DNA of 64,000 nt from VRUE01 sp963697695. Its GTDB lineage: Bacteria > Actinomycetota > Thermoleophilia > Solirubrobacterales > 70-9. The translations under genes were made by a program, and so were the position numbers. The first letter of the stretch is position 1; each line of letters opens with the position of its first letter. The stretch lies in the NCBI GenBank assembly GCA_963697695.1, contig OY969094.1:1426001-1490000 (forward strand). Reading direction: 5' to 3'. A model generated the notes under the pieces. The model was not told the origin of the DNA, searched no databases, and worked only from the letters and a program-made list of their open reading frames with translations. Positions 1 through 9,979 of the stretch are shown piece after piece.

Positions 1-2
1 TC

Positions 3-257
3 TTCCCCGATTTGGGCTTGGTGGTCGAGACCGACGGATTGCGCTACCACCGGACCCCCTCGACTCAGACCCAAGACGCGCGCCGCGATAGAGCCCACAC
101 GCTCGCCGGGATGACCCCACTCCGATTCACCCACTACGAGATCAAGCACGAACCCTCCCGGGTTCAGACAGAACTCAGCCGGATCGCCACCCACCTGACA
201 CGCGCATCCGACATCGACCCCGCTCAGGTGTGGTCGATGTCGGATGCGCGTGCCTAG
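3..257 (+). CDS. DUF559-type endonuclease-like protein, C-terminal part (5' truncated by window edge)
   Basis: The reading frame is open from the first bases, so the start lies outside the window. The visible 84 residues have the pattern V-V-E-x-D-G-x-R-x-H followed by a basic stretch and L-R-F-T-H, which is the C-terminal signature of DUF559/Vsr-like endonuclease-fold proteins common in actinobacteria, often behind an N-terminal helix-turn-helix region. The Glu and Asp of VVETDG correspond to the metal-binding core in that fold. Function in the cell is unknown for the family. A 21-bp perfect inverted repeat overlaps its 3' end. Confidence 0.65.
   Translation, partial: FPDLGLVVETDGLRYHRTPSTQTQDARRDRAHTLAGMTPLRFTHYEIKHEPSRVQTELSRIATHLTRASDIDPAQVWSMSDARA
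199..252. terminator. 21-bp perfect inverted repeat at the 3' end of the DUF559 gene
   Basis: Bases 199-219 are the exact reverse complement of 232-252, with a 12-base loop. The repeat ends three bases before the stop codon of the upstream gene and lies between two convergent genes. No T-run follows on either strand, so it would have to act as a stem-only terminator or mRNA-stabilising hairpin. It is coding on the plus strand, which makes its perfection notable. Confidence 0.5.
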
Positions 258-270
258 GATGCTGCCGGGA

Positions 271-1896
271 TTAGAAGAACGCGCCGCCCTTGTACTCGCC
301 GAAGACGTCGCGCATCGCGCCGCAGACCTCGCCGATCGAGGCGTCGGCGGCAAGGGCGGTGCGGATCGGGTGCAGCAGGTTGCCCTCGCCGCGGGCGACG
401 TCGCGCAGCGACTCGAGTTTGGCATCGACCGTCGCTTGGTCGCGGGACTCCTTGAAGGCCTTCAGCCGGGCGAGCTGGCGCTGCTCGGCCTCGGGGTCGA
501 CGCGGAGGATGTCGACGTCGTCGACCTGGTCGGTGACGTACTTGTTGACGCCGACGATGATGTCCTGGCCGTTTCGGTAGCGCTCGTGGTAGGAGTGCGC
601 CGACTCCTCGATCTCGCGCTGCATGAACTCGAGCGCCTCGACCGAGCCGCCGAGCTCTTCGACCTTCTCCATCAGCTCCCAGGCGCGTGCTTCGACCTCG
701 TCGGTCAGCGACTCGACGAAGTAGGAGCCGGCGAAGGGGTCGACGGTGTCGGCGGCACCCGACTCATGGGCAAGCACCTGCTGTGTGCGCAGCGCGATCC
801 GCGCCGAGCGCTCGGTGGGGAGCGCCAGCGCCTCATCGAAGCCGTTGGTGTGGAGGCTCTGGGTGCCGCCGCAAACCGCGGCGAAGCCCTGCAGGGCGAC
901 GCGGATGATGTTGACCTCGGGCTGCTGCGCCTGCAGCGTCACGCCGCCGGTCTGGGTGTGGAAGCGGATCTTCATCGAGTTCGGGTTCTCGGCGCCGAAC
1001 CGCTCGGCGACGATCTTCGCCCACATCCGCCGCACCGCGCGGAACTTGGCGATCTCCTGGAAGACGTTGTTGTGCCCGTTGAAGAAGAAGGCGAGCCGCG
1101 GGGCGAACTCGTCGATCTTCAGGCCGCGCTCCAGCGCCGCTTCGACGTAGGCGATCGCGTTGGAAAGCGTGAAGGCAACCTCCTGTACGGCGGAACAGCC
1201 CTTCTCGCGGATGTGGTAGCCGGAGATCGAGATCGTGTTCCACTTCGGCACGTTCTCGCGGCAGTACTCGAAGATGTCCGTGGTCAGGCGCATCGTCGGC
1301 TCGGGCGGGTAGATGTAGTTGCCGCGCGCCATGTACTCCTTGAGCACGTCGTTCTGGACGGTGCCGCGCAGCTTCTCGGAAGGAACTCCCTGTTCCTCGC
1401 CGACCAGCTCGTAGAGCAACAGCAGGATCGCCGCCGGCGCGTTGATCGTCATCGAGGTCGAGACGCCGTCGAGGGGGATCTGGTCGAAGCAGATCCGCAT
1501 GTCCTCGATCGTGTCGATCGGCACGCCGGTGCGGCCGACCTCGCCGTTGCAGAGTGGGTCGTCGGAGTCGCGGCCGAGCTGGGTCGGCAGGTCGAAGGCC
1601 ATCGAGAGGCCGGTCGACCCGTGCTCGATCAGGTAGCGGTAGCGCTCGTTCGTGTCCTCGGGAGTGGCGAAACCCGCGTACTGGCGCATCGTCCAGAGCC
1701 TGTCCCGGTACATCCCCTCGTGGATGCCGCGGGTGAAGGGTGGCTCGCCGGGCGCGCCCAGGCGCTCCTCCAGGCCGGGAGCGACGTCCTCTTCGGTGTA
1801 GAGGCGCTCGATTTCGATGCCGGAGTCGGTGAAGACCCGCTCGTCGTCGGGCCCCACCACCGGGGCGATCGTGCGCGGAACCTCTTCGGTAGCCAT
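271..1896 (-). CDS. Acyl-CoA (methylmalonyl-CoA) mutase large subunit, catalytic domain only
   Basis: A 541-residue B12-dependent mutase TIM-barrel domain. The stretch RQYAGF (Tyr73) is the substrate-binding Tyr region that distinguishes methylmalonyl-CoA mutases from isobutyryl- (Phe) and 2-hydroxyisobutyryl-CoA (Ile) mutases. Further family blocks include GLSMAFDLPTQLGRDSDDP, the PPEPTMR segment, SGYHIRE and RFHTQTGG. The C-terminal cobalamin-binding domain (DxHxxG) is absent, so a separate small B12-binding subunit must be encoded elsewhere. The ATG at 1896 is chosen; a longer frame to 1962 exists but its extension is not family-like. A methylmalonyl-CoA epimerase at 52746-53156 supports operation in propionyl-CoA/succinyl-CoA interconversion. 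Exact substrate is inferred. Confidence 0.88.
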   Translation of the reverse strand: MATEEVPRTIAPVVGPDDERVFTDSGIEIERLYTEEDVAPGLEERLGAPGEPPFTRGIHEGMYRDRLWTMRQYAGFATPEDTNERYRYLIEHGSTGLSMAFDLPTQLGRDSDDPLCNGEVGRTGVPIDTIEDMRICFDQIPLDGVSTSMTINAPAAILLLLYELVGEEQGVPSEKLRGTVQNDVLKEYMARGNYIYPPEPTMRLTTDIFEYCRENVPKWNTISISGYHIREKGCSAVQEVAFTLSNAIAYVEAALERGLKIDEFAPRLAFFFNGHNNVFQEIAKFRAVRRMWAKIVAERFGAENPNSMKIRFHTQTGGVTLQAQQPEVNIIRVALQGFAAVCGGTQSLHTNGFDEALALPTERSARIALRTQQVLAHESGAADTVDPFAGSYFVESLTDEVEARAWELMEKVEELGGSVEALEFMQREIEESAHSYHERYRNGQDIIVGVNKYVTDQVDDVDILRVDPEAEQRQLARLKAFKESRDQATVDAKLESLRDVARGEGNLLHPIRTALAADASIGEVCGAMRDVFGEYKGGAFF

Positions 1897-2065
1897 GCCG
1901 ACAGGATATGCGGCCCACCCACCCGGCTGCGGCGCCCAATCACCGGAACAAGCTTCGACCAAGCGTGTTGAGATGGGGGGCGCCGAGAATAGTCTTGGCG
2001 CAATTCGACTTGCCGCAAGTCACCAGATAGGGGCAGCAGGGGCGGCACCAAAATGGAGGATCGAC

Positions 2066-3286
2066 ATGAATGATGTGACCCAGCCGGCCAGGCGCCGGCG
2101 GATGCCGCCAGTCGTGGCGGCGATCGTTTCGCTGGTCGCGCTGCTCGCCTTTGCGCCCTTGGCCTCGGCTGCGAGCGACCCGCTCGCCGGCGGCACCACG
2201 ACCATCACGCTCAACAAAGGCCTCGTCAACAAGCTGAGTAAAAACGGCGTCAAGGTGCTCAAGGCGAGCCCCGCGACCGTCAAAGGCCGCACGGTCACGC
2301 TGCCGGTGAGCGGCGGCGCGCTCGACCCGACGAACGGTCAGGGCACGGTCGAACACAGCGGCGGGATCAAGTTCAAGCGCGGCAAAAAGACAGCTGCCGT
2401 CAACACCCTCGTCCTCGACACGACGACGAGCTCGCTCAACGCCAAGGTCGCGGGCAAGACGATGAAGCTCGCCTCGGTGGCCAAAGTGGCTCTCACCCGC
2501 AATGGCTTCGGAGCCAACGTCAGCATCGGCCAGCTGAAGCTGACCGGCAAGGCCGCCAAGCAGCTGAACAAAAAGCTCAACATCACCACCAAAGGGAAAA
2601 AAGGCAAAGGCAAAGCGAACAAACTCGCCTCGGCCAGTAAGGGCAAAGCGGCAAACAACCTGTTCAAGGGGAACCAGAACCTCGGTTCCGCGGCCAGTGA
2701 AACGCAGCCGAAAACAGTTGCCGTCCTGCCTGTCAACCTGGTGGCGCTGACTGGCGACCTGGGCACGCTCGGCAAGTTCGCCGAACTGAAAGCCAGTCCC
2801 GAACTCGTTCCTCCGGCTCAGATCGTCGGCGGTCCGCTGCCGCCCGTCTTCGGCTTCCCGATCAGCGGCGGGACGATCGCTCCCGACGCCATCTCGGGTG
2901 TGCTGCAGTCGGCAGGCGGTTTCAAAATCGTCAAAAAAGTGGAACCAGCCCCTGGCGTCGAATTCGAGATCAGGATGCTGCTGACCAACATCTGGCTCGA
3001 CCTGGCTGCGAAGACGGCCACTGCCGAAGTAACGATCGAATCCAGCAACCCGGCGCTGTTCAAAGCTCCCGGCAACCTGGGCCGCTCCTCGATCGCCGAC
3101 GTCAGCCTGACCGGCGCCACGGTGGTGTCGAACGCGACCGCAAGAACGGTCTCCGTGACAGGCGCCACCGCCAGCCTGCAACCGGTAACGGCGGAAGTGC
3201 TCAACGAAGTGTTCGCGAACAAAGAACAGAAGTTCAAAGCGGGAGATCCGCTCGGAGCCTTCTCGTTCACGGCGCAGACGCAGTAG
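2066..3286 (+). CDS. Secreted HtaA-like repeat protein
   Basis: A 406-residue exported protein: basic N-terminus, hydrophobic segment and an ASA-type cleavage region near residue 33. The mature part holds two similar modules. The first (about 40-180) has the pattern G-x-x-x-H-S-G-G-I-x-F and then an L-D-T repeat; the second (about 255-400) repeats the pattern with GFPISGGTIAPDA and S-G-V-L-Q-S-A-G-G. This resembles HtaA-type domains, which bind haem in corynebacteria, but conserved haem ligands cannot be confirmed here. Residues 190-215 are Lys/Gly/Ala-rich. GGAGGA lies six bases before the ATG and fixes the start. A strong hairpin follows the gene. The frame is lower in GC than its neighbours. 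Confidence 0.7.
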   Translation: MNDVTQPARRRRMPPVVAAIVSLVALLAFAPLASAASDPLAGGTTTITLNKGLVNKLSKNGVKVLKASPATVKGRTVTLPVSGGALDPTNGQGTVEHSGGIKFKRGKKTAAVNTLVLDTTTSSLNAKVAGKTMKLASVAKVALTRNGFGANVSIGQLKLTGKAAKQLNKKLNITTKGKKGKGKANKLASASKGKAANNLFKGNQNLGSAASETQPKTVAVLPVNLVALTGDLGTLGKFAELKASPELVPPAQIVGGPLPPVFGFPISGGTIAPDAISGVLQSAGGFKIVKKVEPAPGVEFEIRMLLTNIWLDLAAKTATAEVTIESSNPALFKAPGNLGRSSIADVSLTGATVVSNATARTVSVTGATASLQPVTAEVLNEVFANKEQKFKAGDPLGAFSFTAQTQ

Positions 3287-3308
3287 CGGACACCGACATC
3301 GCAGAAGT

Positions 3309-3338
3309 AGAGAGGGCGGCCAGATGGCCGCCCTCTCT
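3309..3338 (+). terminator. Hairpin terminator after the HtaA-like gene
   Basis: A 13-bp perfect stem (3309-3321 with 3326-3338) closes a four-base loop, 22 bases after the stop codon at 3286. The following sequence has only a weak T content (CGTTCCTG). Confidence 0.7.
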
Positions 3339-3594
3339 CGTTCCTGTCCCGTTTCCGCATCGCCGGGAAAGCTCGCCCGGCCTTGCAGAATGGCTCGTTT
3401 TGCTCAAAAATAAAGTTGCATTCACCGCTCTCGCCTTGTACCTTTTCGATACTTTTTGCGTACCGGGCAGCAGAAGCTGACGGCCCAGTACGGCGACCCG
3501 AAGTTTTCGTGACGCCGGCACCAGCGGTGTTTTCAGGAGGGGAAGGGAGCGGGACAGCGATGCCAGATCGACTCATCGACGCGGAGGCAGTGAG
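3339..3594 (+). other. AT-richer intergenic region, probable promoter region of the next gene
   Basis: With the terminator this is a 308-base gene-free stretch. From about 3380 to 3460 it contains unusually AT-rich runs for this genome (a CTCAAAAATAAAG block and a TTTTCGATACTTTTTGCG block). I see no convincing ORF; the short frames here are antisense or lack ribosome binding sites. GGAGG at 3583-3587 belongs to the gene at 3595. Confidence 0.4.
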
Positions 3595-5004
3595 ATGACC
3601 GAGCACGACCGCGGACCGTCTCAGCTCCTCACCGACTTCTGGCCACGTGAAGACCATCACGGGGTCGACCACGTCCTGCTCGACGTCGAGCCCCCGTCGC
3701 ACGCCGACAAGGTGATGCCGCTGCTGCAGAGAATCGCTGCGTTGAGCAATTCGATGCGGGGGCTGCAGACCTCCGACGGCGTGTCCGTCTCGGACGAGGC
3801 AACCGCGGTGCTGGGCAGCGAGGCGGCCGATGCACTGTTCGAACTGGCCGAGCTCGTCGACGACGAGAGCGCCGCCCTGATTCGCCGGCGAGCGGAGGTG
3901 CTTGCGGGGCGGGCCGACGCCACGGAGACCTCCCGGCAGGTCGCTTTCGATGGCGCGGCACCACCGCTGGAGGTCGTCTGCGGTTCGCTCTGCACCTGGC
4001 GCGCGAAGACCCGCAGTCCGCTGCACTCGTTCGTCGCCGCGAGGCACAACGAGCGGGTCCAAGAGCAGTTGGACGCCTGCGACGACGCGATGGAGGACGT
4101 GCTGGTCGAGCTTCGCGAGGAGCTGGGTGCCCCGAAGCTGTACAGCAAGTGCTCGATGGCGATGCACGCCACCGACATGATCGCCTCGGCCGGAGAGGCG
4201 GCCGGCCACCCCAAGCATTTCGCCTACTTCCTGCCCCAGGACGAAGGGATCGACGACCTTCCGCTCGACCGCCAGCGGACCCTCTACCTGCACAACGTCC
4301 ACCGCGTCCGCTTCGAGCGGATCACGGCGCCGCTGGCCGATGGGCTGCTCGAGGGACCGATGAGCGCCGGCGAGGTGCCGATCGACTCCACCCTGGCGCC
4401 GTGGATCCGCGGACACGACCATGGCCACAACCTGGCCGTAGAGGGAACCGAGGCGATCCACGACGGCCTCTGCAAAACGCTTGGGCTGGAGCCGTTCTCG
4501 ATGCTGGGCGAGGCTTTCGCCAACGTCTACGGCTTCCTGATGCTGATCTCGGAGCCATGGCTGCGGATCGCCGGCGTCACCAGGCTGGACATGTGCACCA
4601 CCCATATCGCCGAGCTGCTCCACTACATGCGGCGCGGCCCCCAGCACTACAGCGACCCCGGCGCTGCCTACCTCGAACTCAGCTTCCTCGCAGCCGAGGG
4701 CTTCGTCGAGGTCGACGGCCAGGGCCGGATCAGCTGGAATGAGGAGGATCTCTGCCGGGGTATGACCAAGCTGGCAAAGCTGCTCACCCAGGCCGTCGTC
4801 GGCCCCAGCAACGAGCAGGACTCGATCGTGCTGCTCGACCGCTACGCCTGGCCGGAGCAGACCCCCGCCGGAGAGGTGCCGGACACTCCAGCCGGGCGCA
4901 CGCGGGATGCGCTGCGCCGCGACCTCGCCGACGTGCCCACCTCGATCGTCTTCTACAGCACCAGCGACGTCGCCACCGGCGGCCGTCTCTCGCTCGCCGC
5001 TTAG
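3595..5004 (+). CDS. Conserved-looking protein of unknown function with an HDHGH motif
   Basis: A 469-residue soluble protein that I do not recognise. The start is well supported by GGAGG seven bases upstream. The protein is acidic and helical, with no signal peptide or membrane segment. A striking cluster Gly273-His-Asp-His-Gly-His-Asn, followed by Glu residues and later TTHIAELLHYMRR, could bind a metal in an all-helical enzyme fold, but this is inference from motif appearance only. It is monocistronic, flanked by an AT-rich upstream region and a convergent epimerase gene. Confidence 0.75.
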   Translation: MTEHDRGPSQLLTDFWPREDHHGVDHVLLDVEPPSHADKVMPLLQRIAALSNSMRGLQTSDGVSVSDEATAVLGSEAADALFELAELVDDESAALIRRRAEVLAGRADATETSRQVAFDGAAPPLEVVCGSLCTWRAKTRSPLHSFVAARHNERVQEQLDACDDAMEDVLVELREELGAPKLYSKCSMAMHATDMIASAGEAAGHPKHFAYFLPQDEGIDDLPLDRQRTLYLHNVHRVRFERITAPLADGLLEGPMSAGEVPIDSTLAPWIRGHDHGHNLAVEGTEAIHDGLCKTLGLEPFSMLGEAFANVYGFLMLISEPWLRIAGVTRLDMCTTHIAELLHYMRRGPQHYSDPGAAYLELSFLAAEGFVEVDGQGRISWNEEDLCRGMTKLAKLLTQAVVGPSNEQDSIVLLDRYAWPEQTPAGEVPDTPAGRTRDALRRDLADVPTSIVFYSTSDVATGGRLSLAA

Positions 5005-5008
5005 GGCA

Positions 5009-5020
5009 CCGACTGGCCGT

Positions 5021-5028
<8 letters not shown>
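5009..5028. terminator. Short hairpin between convergent genes
   Basis: Six-base arms (5009-5014 and 5023-5028) separated by eight bases lie between the stop codons of two convergent genes. Weak, with no clear T-run on the plus strand. Confidence 0.3.
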
Positions 5029-5968
<940 letters not shown>

Positions 5969-6142
5969 CGGACTCGATGCTATCGGCAGCCCGGGCGCGG
6001 CTGATTTCCGCGCAATCGATGCAATTTCCGTGTTCTTCGCCCGATCACCCGTCCAAATGGGGGGAGAACCCGCTCCTGCCGTGATTTCGGCTTGGCATGT
6101 TTGCGCTACAGATCTGAATCGGTGCAGGGGGACGAAGCGGGA

Positions 6143-7468
6143 GTGATCCTGGAGGACGAAGGGACAGGGACAGCGGCATCAGGGGCGGCGCGGACCGAGG
6201 GGAGGGATTCGCCCCGTCCGACCGGCGAGGCCGCCCGCAAGCGCGCAGCTGTGGAAATGATCGCGCGCCACGAGCACTCGATGAGACGGACCGCCCGGCG
6301 TTTCTCATTGGGGACCGAGGACGCCGAGGACAGCTACCAGCGGGCACTCGAGATCGTCCTCACGAAAGCACCGACCACCGATCCGCGCGAACTGATCCGC
6401 TGGACCCACACGGTGATCAAGCACGAGGCGCTCGCGGTGCGGCGGGGTCGCGAGCGACTGCTAGGTCGCCCCTTTGTGGGAGAGGAAGGCGAAGTGCCAG
6501 ACCGGGTGGCGCTGATCCCCGCAGACGCCGCCGGTCCGGCCGAGCGGGCAGAGCGGCGGGAGGAGATCGCCCGCAGCCGCGAGGCGCTGAGGACGCTGAA
6601 GCCGGCCGAGCTGCGGGCCCTGACCTTGCTCGCAGAGGGCTACTCGTATGCCGAGATCGGTGAGCTGACCGGGTTCAGCAGGACGAAAATCAATCGTTGT
6701 CTAGCGGAGGGACGGGAGCGGTTCCGCAGCTTTGTCGCCCGCAGCGAGGATGGCGATCGCTGCCGCGAGCTGCAACCGCTGCTCTCGGCGTTCTGCGACG
6801 GCGAGGCGGGTGCCGAGGAGACTGCCGCCCTGCGCGAGCACCTGCGAGTCTGCGGCGCCTGCCGCTCGACCCTTCGTGCCTACCGCGCAGCGCCGCGGAC
6901 GGTGGCGGCGTTGGCGCCCGGACTGCCTGCATCGCGCTCGCTGCTCGAACGGATACAGGAGCTCTTCGCCGAGCTCGGCTCGCGCCTGCCCGGGGCGGGC
7001 GGCGGCGCAGAATCGGCCACCCAGGTCGCCACCGCCGGCGGTGCATCCGGCGCGGGAATGGCCGGCCTGGCCAAAGTGCTGACGCTCTGCGTCGGCACCG
7101 CTGGGGGTGCCGCTGCCTGCATGTCCGCAGGAGTGCTGCCGGCCCCGGTCGACCTCCTGCCGGGCCAGCCGAAGAGCCCGGCGATCGAGCGAGAGGCGAG
7201 CCCCCCAGTCGAGGTGGTCGGGGGCATTCGCGACGAACCCCCTCCAGCTCCCGTGGAGCCCACGCGATCTCCCGCAAAGCCGAAGCAGCCCTCACAGACC
7301 GACACAGGGGACGCCGCCGAGGCACCCGCCTCAACCGGTGCAGTCGAATACGTGGCGCCGACGCCGGAACCCCCCGTGCCGGCTCCCGAACCTGCGCCTG
7401 CTCCCGCGCCGCCGAGTGAACCCTCGAGCGCGTCGAGCGGAAGCCCAGCAGGGGAGTTCGGCCCGTGA
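6143..7468 (+). CDS. Sigma-70 (ECF-like) factor fused to a zinc finger, transmembrane segment and Pro-rich tail
   Basis: About 441 residues. Residues 35-90 form a sigma region-2-like segment, 146-195 a region-4 helix-turn-helix (EGYSYAEIGELTGFSRTKIN), and 207-240 a putative zinc finger of anti-sigma type (Cys207, then His233-xxx-Cys237-xx-Cys240). A hydrophobic segment follows at about 303-332 and the last 100 residues are Pro/Ala/Glu-rich and would lie outside the cell. Sigma factor and anti-sigma-like sensor are thus one polypeptide. The start is uncertain: GTG 6122 and TTG 6092 are alternatives. The stop overlaps the next gene's GTG by four bases, so both are co-translated. Confidence 0.8.
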   Translation: MILEDEGTGTAASGAARTEGRDSPRPTGEAARKRAAVEMIARHEHSMRRTARRFSLGTEDAEDSYQRALEIVLTKAPTTDPRELIRWTHTVIKHEALAVRRGRERLLGRPFVGEEGEVPDRVALIPADAAGPAERAERREEIARSREALRTLKPAELRALTLLAEGYSYAEIGELTGFSRTKINRCLAEGRERFRSFVARSEDGDRCRELQPLLSAFCDGEAGAEETAALREHLRVCGACRSTLRAYRAAPRTVAALAPGLPASRSLLERIQELFAELGSRLPGAGGGAESATQVATAGGASGAGMAGLAKVLTLCVGTAGGAAACMSAGVLPAPVDLLPGQPKSPAIEREASPPVEVVGGIRDEPPPAPVEPTRSPAKPKQPSQTDTGDAAEAPASTGAVEYVAPTPEPPVPAPEPAPAPAPPSEPSSASSGSPAGEFGP

Positions 7469-9450
7469 TCCGGCGTCGGGCCATCCTCTTGGCCGGGATC
7501 GCAATCGCCTCCTCGCTCGCGCTGCCGCTGCCGGCGTCGACCGCAACCGCGAGCCTGCAGCCGGCGAACCTCTGGGTCGACGGTGGCGAGGACGCCTGGC
7601 ATCGCACGCGGGGCTTTGGCCTGCACTGGAGCAACCCGCCGCAAGCAGACGGATCCCCGATTGCCGCGATCCACTACCGGCTGCTCGATCCCAGCGGACA
7701 GGTTGCCATTGCGGCAACGCGAATCGACCGGCCGGCGACATCGATCGAACCGCTCCGCGTTCCCGAAATCCCTGGCGCATACACAGCCGAGATCTGGCTC
7801 GAGAACGGCGACGGCATCGAGGGAACGCCCGTCACAGCGAAGCTGCGCTTCGACGACGTCCGTCCAGGCGCCGTCGATCCGTATCCGTCTCCCGGCTGGA
7901 TCGGCCGGAGCTCCTTCCCCTACACGGTTCGGCTGGGCAAACCGGCCGGCCCGAATCCGGTCTCCGGCATCCGTGGCTACGCGGTATCGGTCGACCGCAG
8001 CCCCAGCGGAGATCCCTGTGCGTCGCCCGACAACTGCACCGAAACCGAGACCGACCTGCATGGCGGCATCGACGAGGACACGTTGCTGGTCCCGTCCCTG
8101 CCAGAAGGGACGAACTACGTGCACGCCGTCGCCGTATCGGGCTCGGGGATGAAGTCCGCGAGCGTCGGCCACGCCGTGCTCCGGGTCGACAGAACCGACC
8201 CTGCAACCAGGCTCGTCGGCGTGCCGGCGGGCTGGACCAACAGGCCGGTCGTCCTGACGGCGAAGGCGACCGACGCAGCCTCGGGAATGGCAGCCGGCGG
8301 CCAGGCGGGACCCTTCACCGCGCTCCAGGTGGACGGGGCCCCGCCGGTGACGGCTCTCGGAGATACGGCCGGCACGACCGTGATCGGGACGGGGATCCAC
8401 AGGGTCTCCTCCTACGCCCGCGACGCCGCAGGCAACGTAGCCGAAGTCAGCTTCGGCGAAGCCACAGTGCCACCCGATGGCACCGCCACGGTCCGCATCG
8501 ACGCAGATCCGCCAACGGTCGCCTTCACCAACTCCCAGGACCCAAGCGACCCGGAGGCGATCGAGGCACGGATGTCCGACGCGCTGTCGGGGACGGATCT
8601 GGCCCGCGGCCGGATCGCGGTTCGCCGCGCCGGCTCTGGCGAGCGCTTCGCCATCCTCCCGACCATGGTGCACAGGGGTGCGCTGACGGCGCCTTGGAGC
8701 TCCGAGAGCTACCCGCTCGGGGAGTACGAATTCCAAGCGACTGCCTATGACCTCGCCGGGAACTCGGCTTCGACCACGCAACGCGCGAATGGATCGCGCA
8801 TGGTCCTGCGAAATCCGCTCAAGGTCTCGACGACGCTCCTCGCCAGACTCGGACGGCGAGATGGTGCGGCCTCGCTTCCGTACGGTCACGCTGCGTCCCT
8901 CAACGGCCGCCTGATCGCCGGCCGCCGGGCGCCGCTGGCCAACGCGCCCGTGAGGATCGTCGAGCGCTTCGTTGCCGGCGGGCAGCGGGAGCGAACCTCG
9001 ACGATTCGGACCGATGACCGTGGAGCGTTCGCCTTCCGCCTCGCGCCCGGAGCGAGCCGCGAAGTCGTGGCTTCCTTCCCCGGAACGCCGACGCTACGCA
9101 GCGTGAGCAGTCAGACGCTGCGGCTCGGAGTCAGCGGTGGAGTGAGGATGAAGGCCTCCTCGAGGCACGCCTCGATCGGCGGCCCCCCGGTCGTCTTCCG
9201 CGGCTCAATCGCCGGGACGATCCCCCCCGGCGGCAAGCTCGTGCAGCTTCAGTTCCGCCTGCCGGGGCTACCCTGGACCGAGTTTCGCTCGTTCCGCACC
9301 GGCCCGCAGGGAGGATTTCGCTACGCCTACCGCTTCGCCGACGACGACAGCCGCGGTGTCAGCTTCCAGATCAGGGCCTTCGCACCGCCGCAAGCCGGCT
9401 GGCCCTACGAGCCAGCCGGCTCACGACCGGTGTCGATTCGCGGTCGTTAG
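7465..9450 (+). CDS. Secreted Ig-like repeat protein coupled to the sigma factor
   Basis: A 661-residue exported protein with a signal peptide (basic start, hydrophobic core, cleavage near residue 28). Several beta-sandwich-like modules can be seen: repeated R-V-D-x-T-D-P and D-A-A-G-N / D-L-A-G-N turns, typical of bacterial Ig-like domains, plus a carboxypeptidase-regulatory-like segment (T-D-D-R-G-A-F-A-F-R-L) around 520-545. The GTG start overlaps the TGA of the sigma gene by four bases, implying translational coupling. It may be the extracellular partner sensed by or produced with the sigma factor's outside tail; this is inference. No catalytic motif is visible. Confidence 0.75.
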   Translation: MIRRRAILLAGIAIASSLALPLPASTATASLQPANLWVDGGEDAWHRTRGFGLHWSNPPQADGSPIAAIHYRLLDPSGQVAIAATRIDRPATSIEPLRVPEIPGAYTAEIWLENGDGIEGTPVTAKLRFDDVRPGAVDPYPSPGWIGRSSFPYTVRLGKPAGPNPVSGIRGYAVSVDRSPSGDPCASPDNCTETETDLHGGIDEDTLLVPSLPEGTNYVHAVAVSGSGMKSASVGHAVLRVDRTDPATRLVGVPAGWTNRPVVLTAKATDAASGMAAGGQAGPFTALQVDGAPPVTALGDTAGTTVIGTGIHRVSSYARDAAGNVAEVSFGEATVPPDGTATVRIDADPPTVAFTNSQDPSDPEAIEARMSDALSGTDLARGRIAVRRAGSGERFAILPTMVHRGALTAPWSSESYPLGEYEFQATAYDLAGNSASTTQRANGSRMVLRNPLKVSTTLLARLGRRDGAASLPYGHAASLNGRLIAGRRAPLANAPVRIVERFVAGGQRERTSTIRTDDRGAFAFRLAPGASREVVASFPGTPTLRSVSSQTLRLGVSGGVRMKASSRHASIGGPPVVFRGSIAGTIPPGGKLVQLQFRLPGLPWTEFRSFRTGPQGGFRYAYRFADDDSRGVSFQIRAFAPPQAGWPYEPAGSRPVSIRGR

Positions 9451-9872
9451 ACCGGAAGAAGCTCGATCGCTTTGCGGACACGCTGCTCGATCTCGCTGCG
9501 GTTGCGTTTCAGGGTCGTCTCGACCGTGCGCTGGCGCTTGCGCGCCTCGCGCTCGACCCGGCTGCGGGTCTTTCGCACCTCGCTGGTCGCCTTGCGGCGG
9601 GCGGTGGTGCCACGGCGCTCGGTCCGCTTGACCGTGCGGCGCAGCTGCGTCCGGTAGGTCTTGAGCTGCTTTTCGGCAGCGGAGCGGCCGGTGAACGGCT
9701 CGACCAGGTCGGTAAGGCGGTCGGTGACACCAAGGACGGCGCCAACGGGAAGATCGACGGCGGTCTCGGCGACCGCGAAAGCCTGGTTCTTGTCGGAAGC
9801 GGAAGACTTGGCGGTGCTTTTCGCTTTCGGCGCTGCACCGTTGCTCTTGCTGCCTTTGGTCTGCGTTGCCAT
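9447..9872 (-). CDS. Small basic Ala/Lys/Arg-rich protein
   Basis: 141 residues. The first 30 are low-complexity Lys/Ser/Ala; residues 33-60 are mildly hydrophobic (ETAVDLPVGAVLGVTDRLTD); 65-140 are a long Arg/Lys-rich helix, probably coiled coil. The layout resembles phasin-like or nucleoid-associated small proteins, but no family is assigned. AAGGGA precedes the ATG. The 3' end overlaps the convergent Ig-like gene by four bases. Confidence 0.65.
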   Translation of the reverse strand: MATQTKGSKSNGAAPKAKSTAKSSASDKNQAFAVAETAVDLPVGAVLGVTDRLTDLVEPFTGRSAAEKQLKTYRTQLRRTVKRTERRGTTARRKATSEVRKTRSRVEREARKRQRTVETTLKRNRSEIEQRVRKAIELLPV

Positions 9873-9979
9873 GAAGATGTAATCCCTTCAGTCTGCGGAT
9901 TGCCTGCCTCGAAGCGCGCCAGTGTAGCGAACATACGTTCCTGGCGAACAAGTGTTCTTAAACCCGTTCGGGGGAGTGG

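Noticed and set aside
244..1971. 575-residue plus-strand frame
   Set aside because: Exact antisense shadow of the acyl-CoA mutase gene.
2818..4647. 609-residue minus-strand frame
   Set aside because: Antisense to two better-supported genes with ribosome sites and normal codon use, and it crosses a terminator hairpin.
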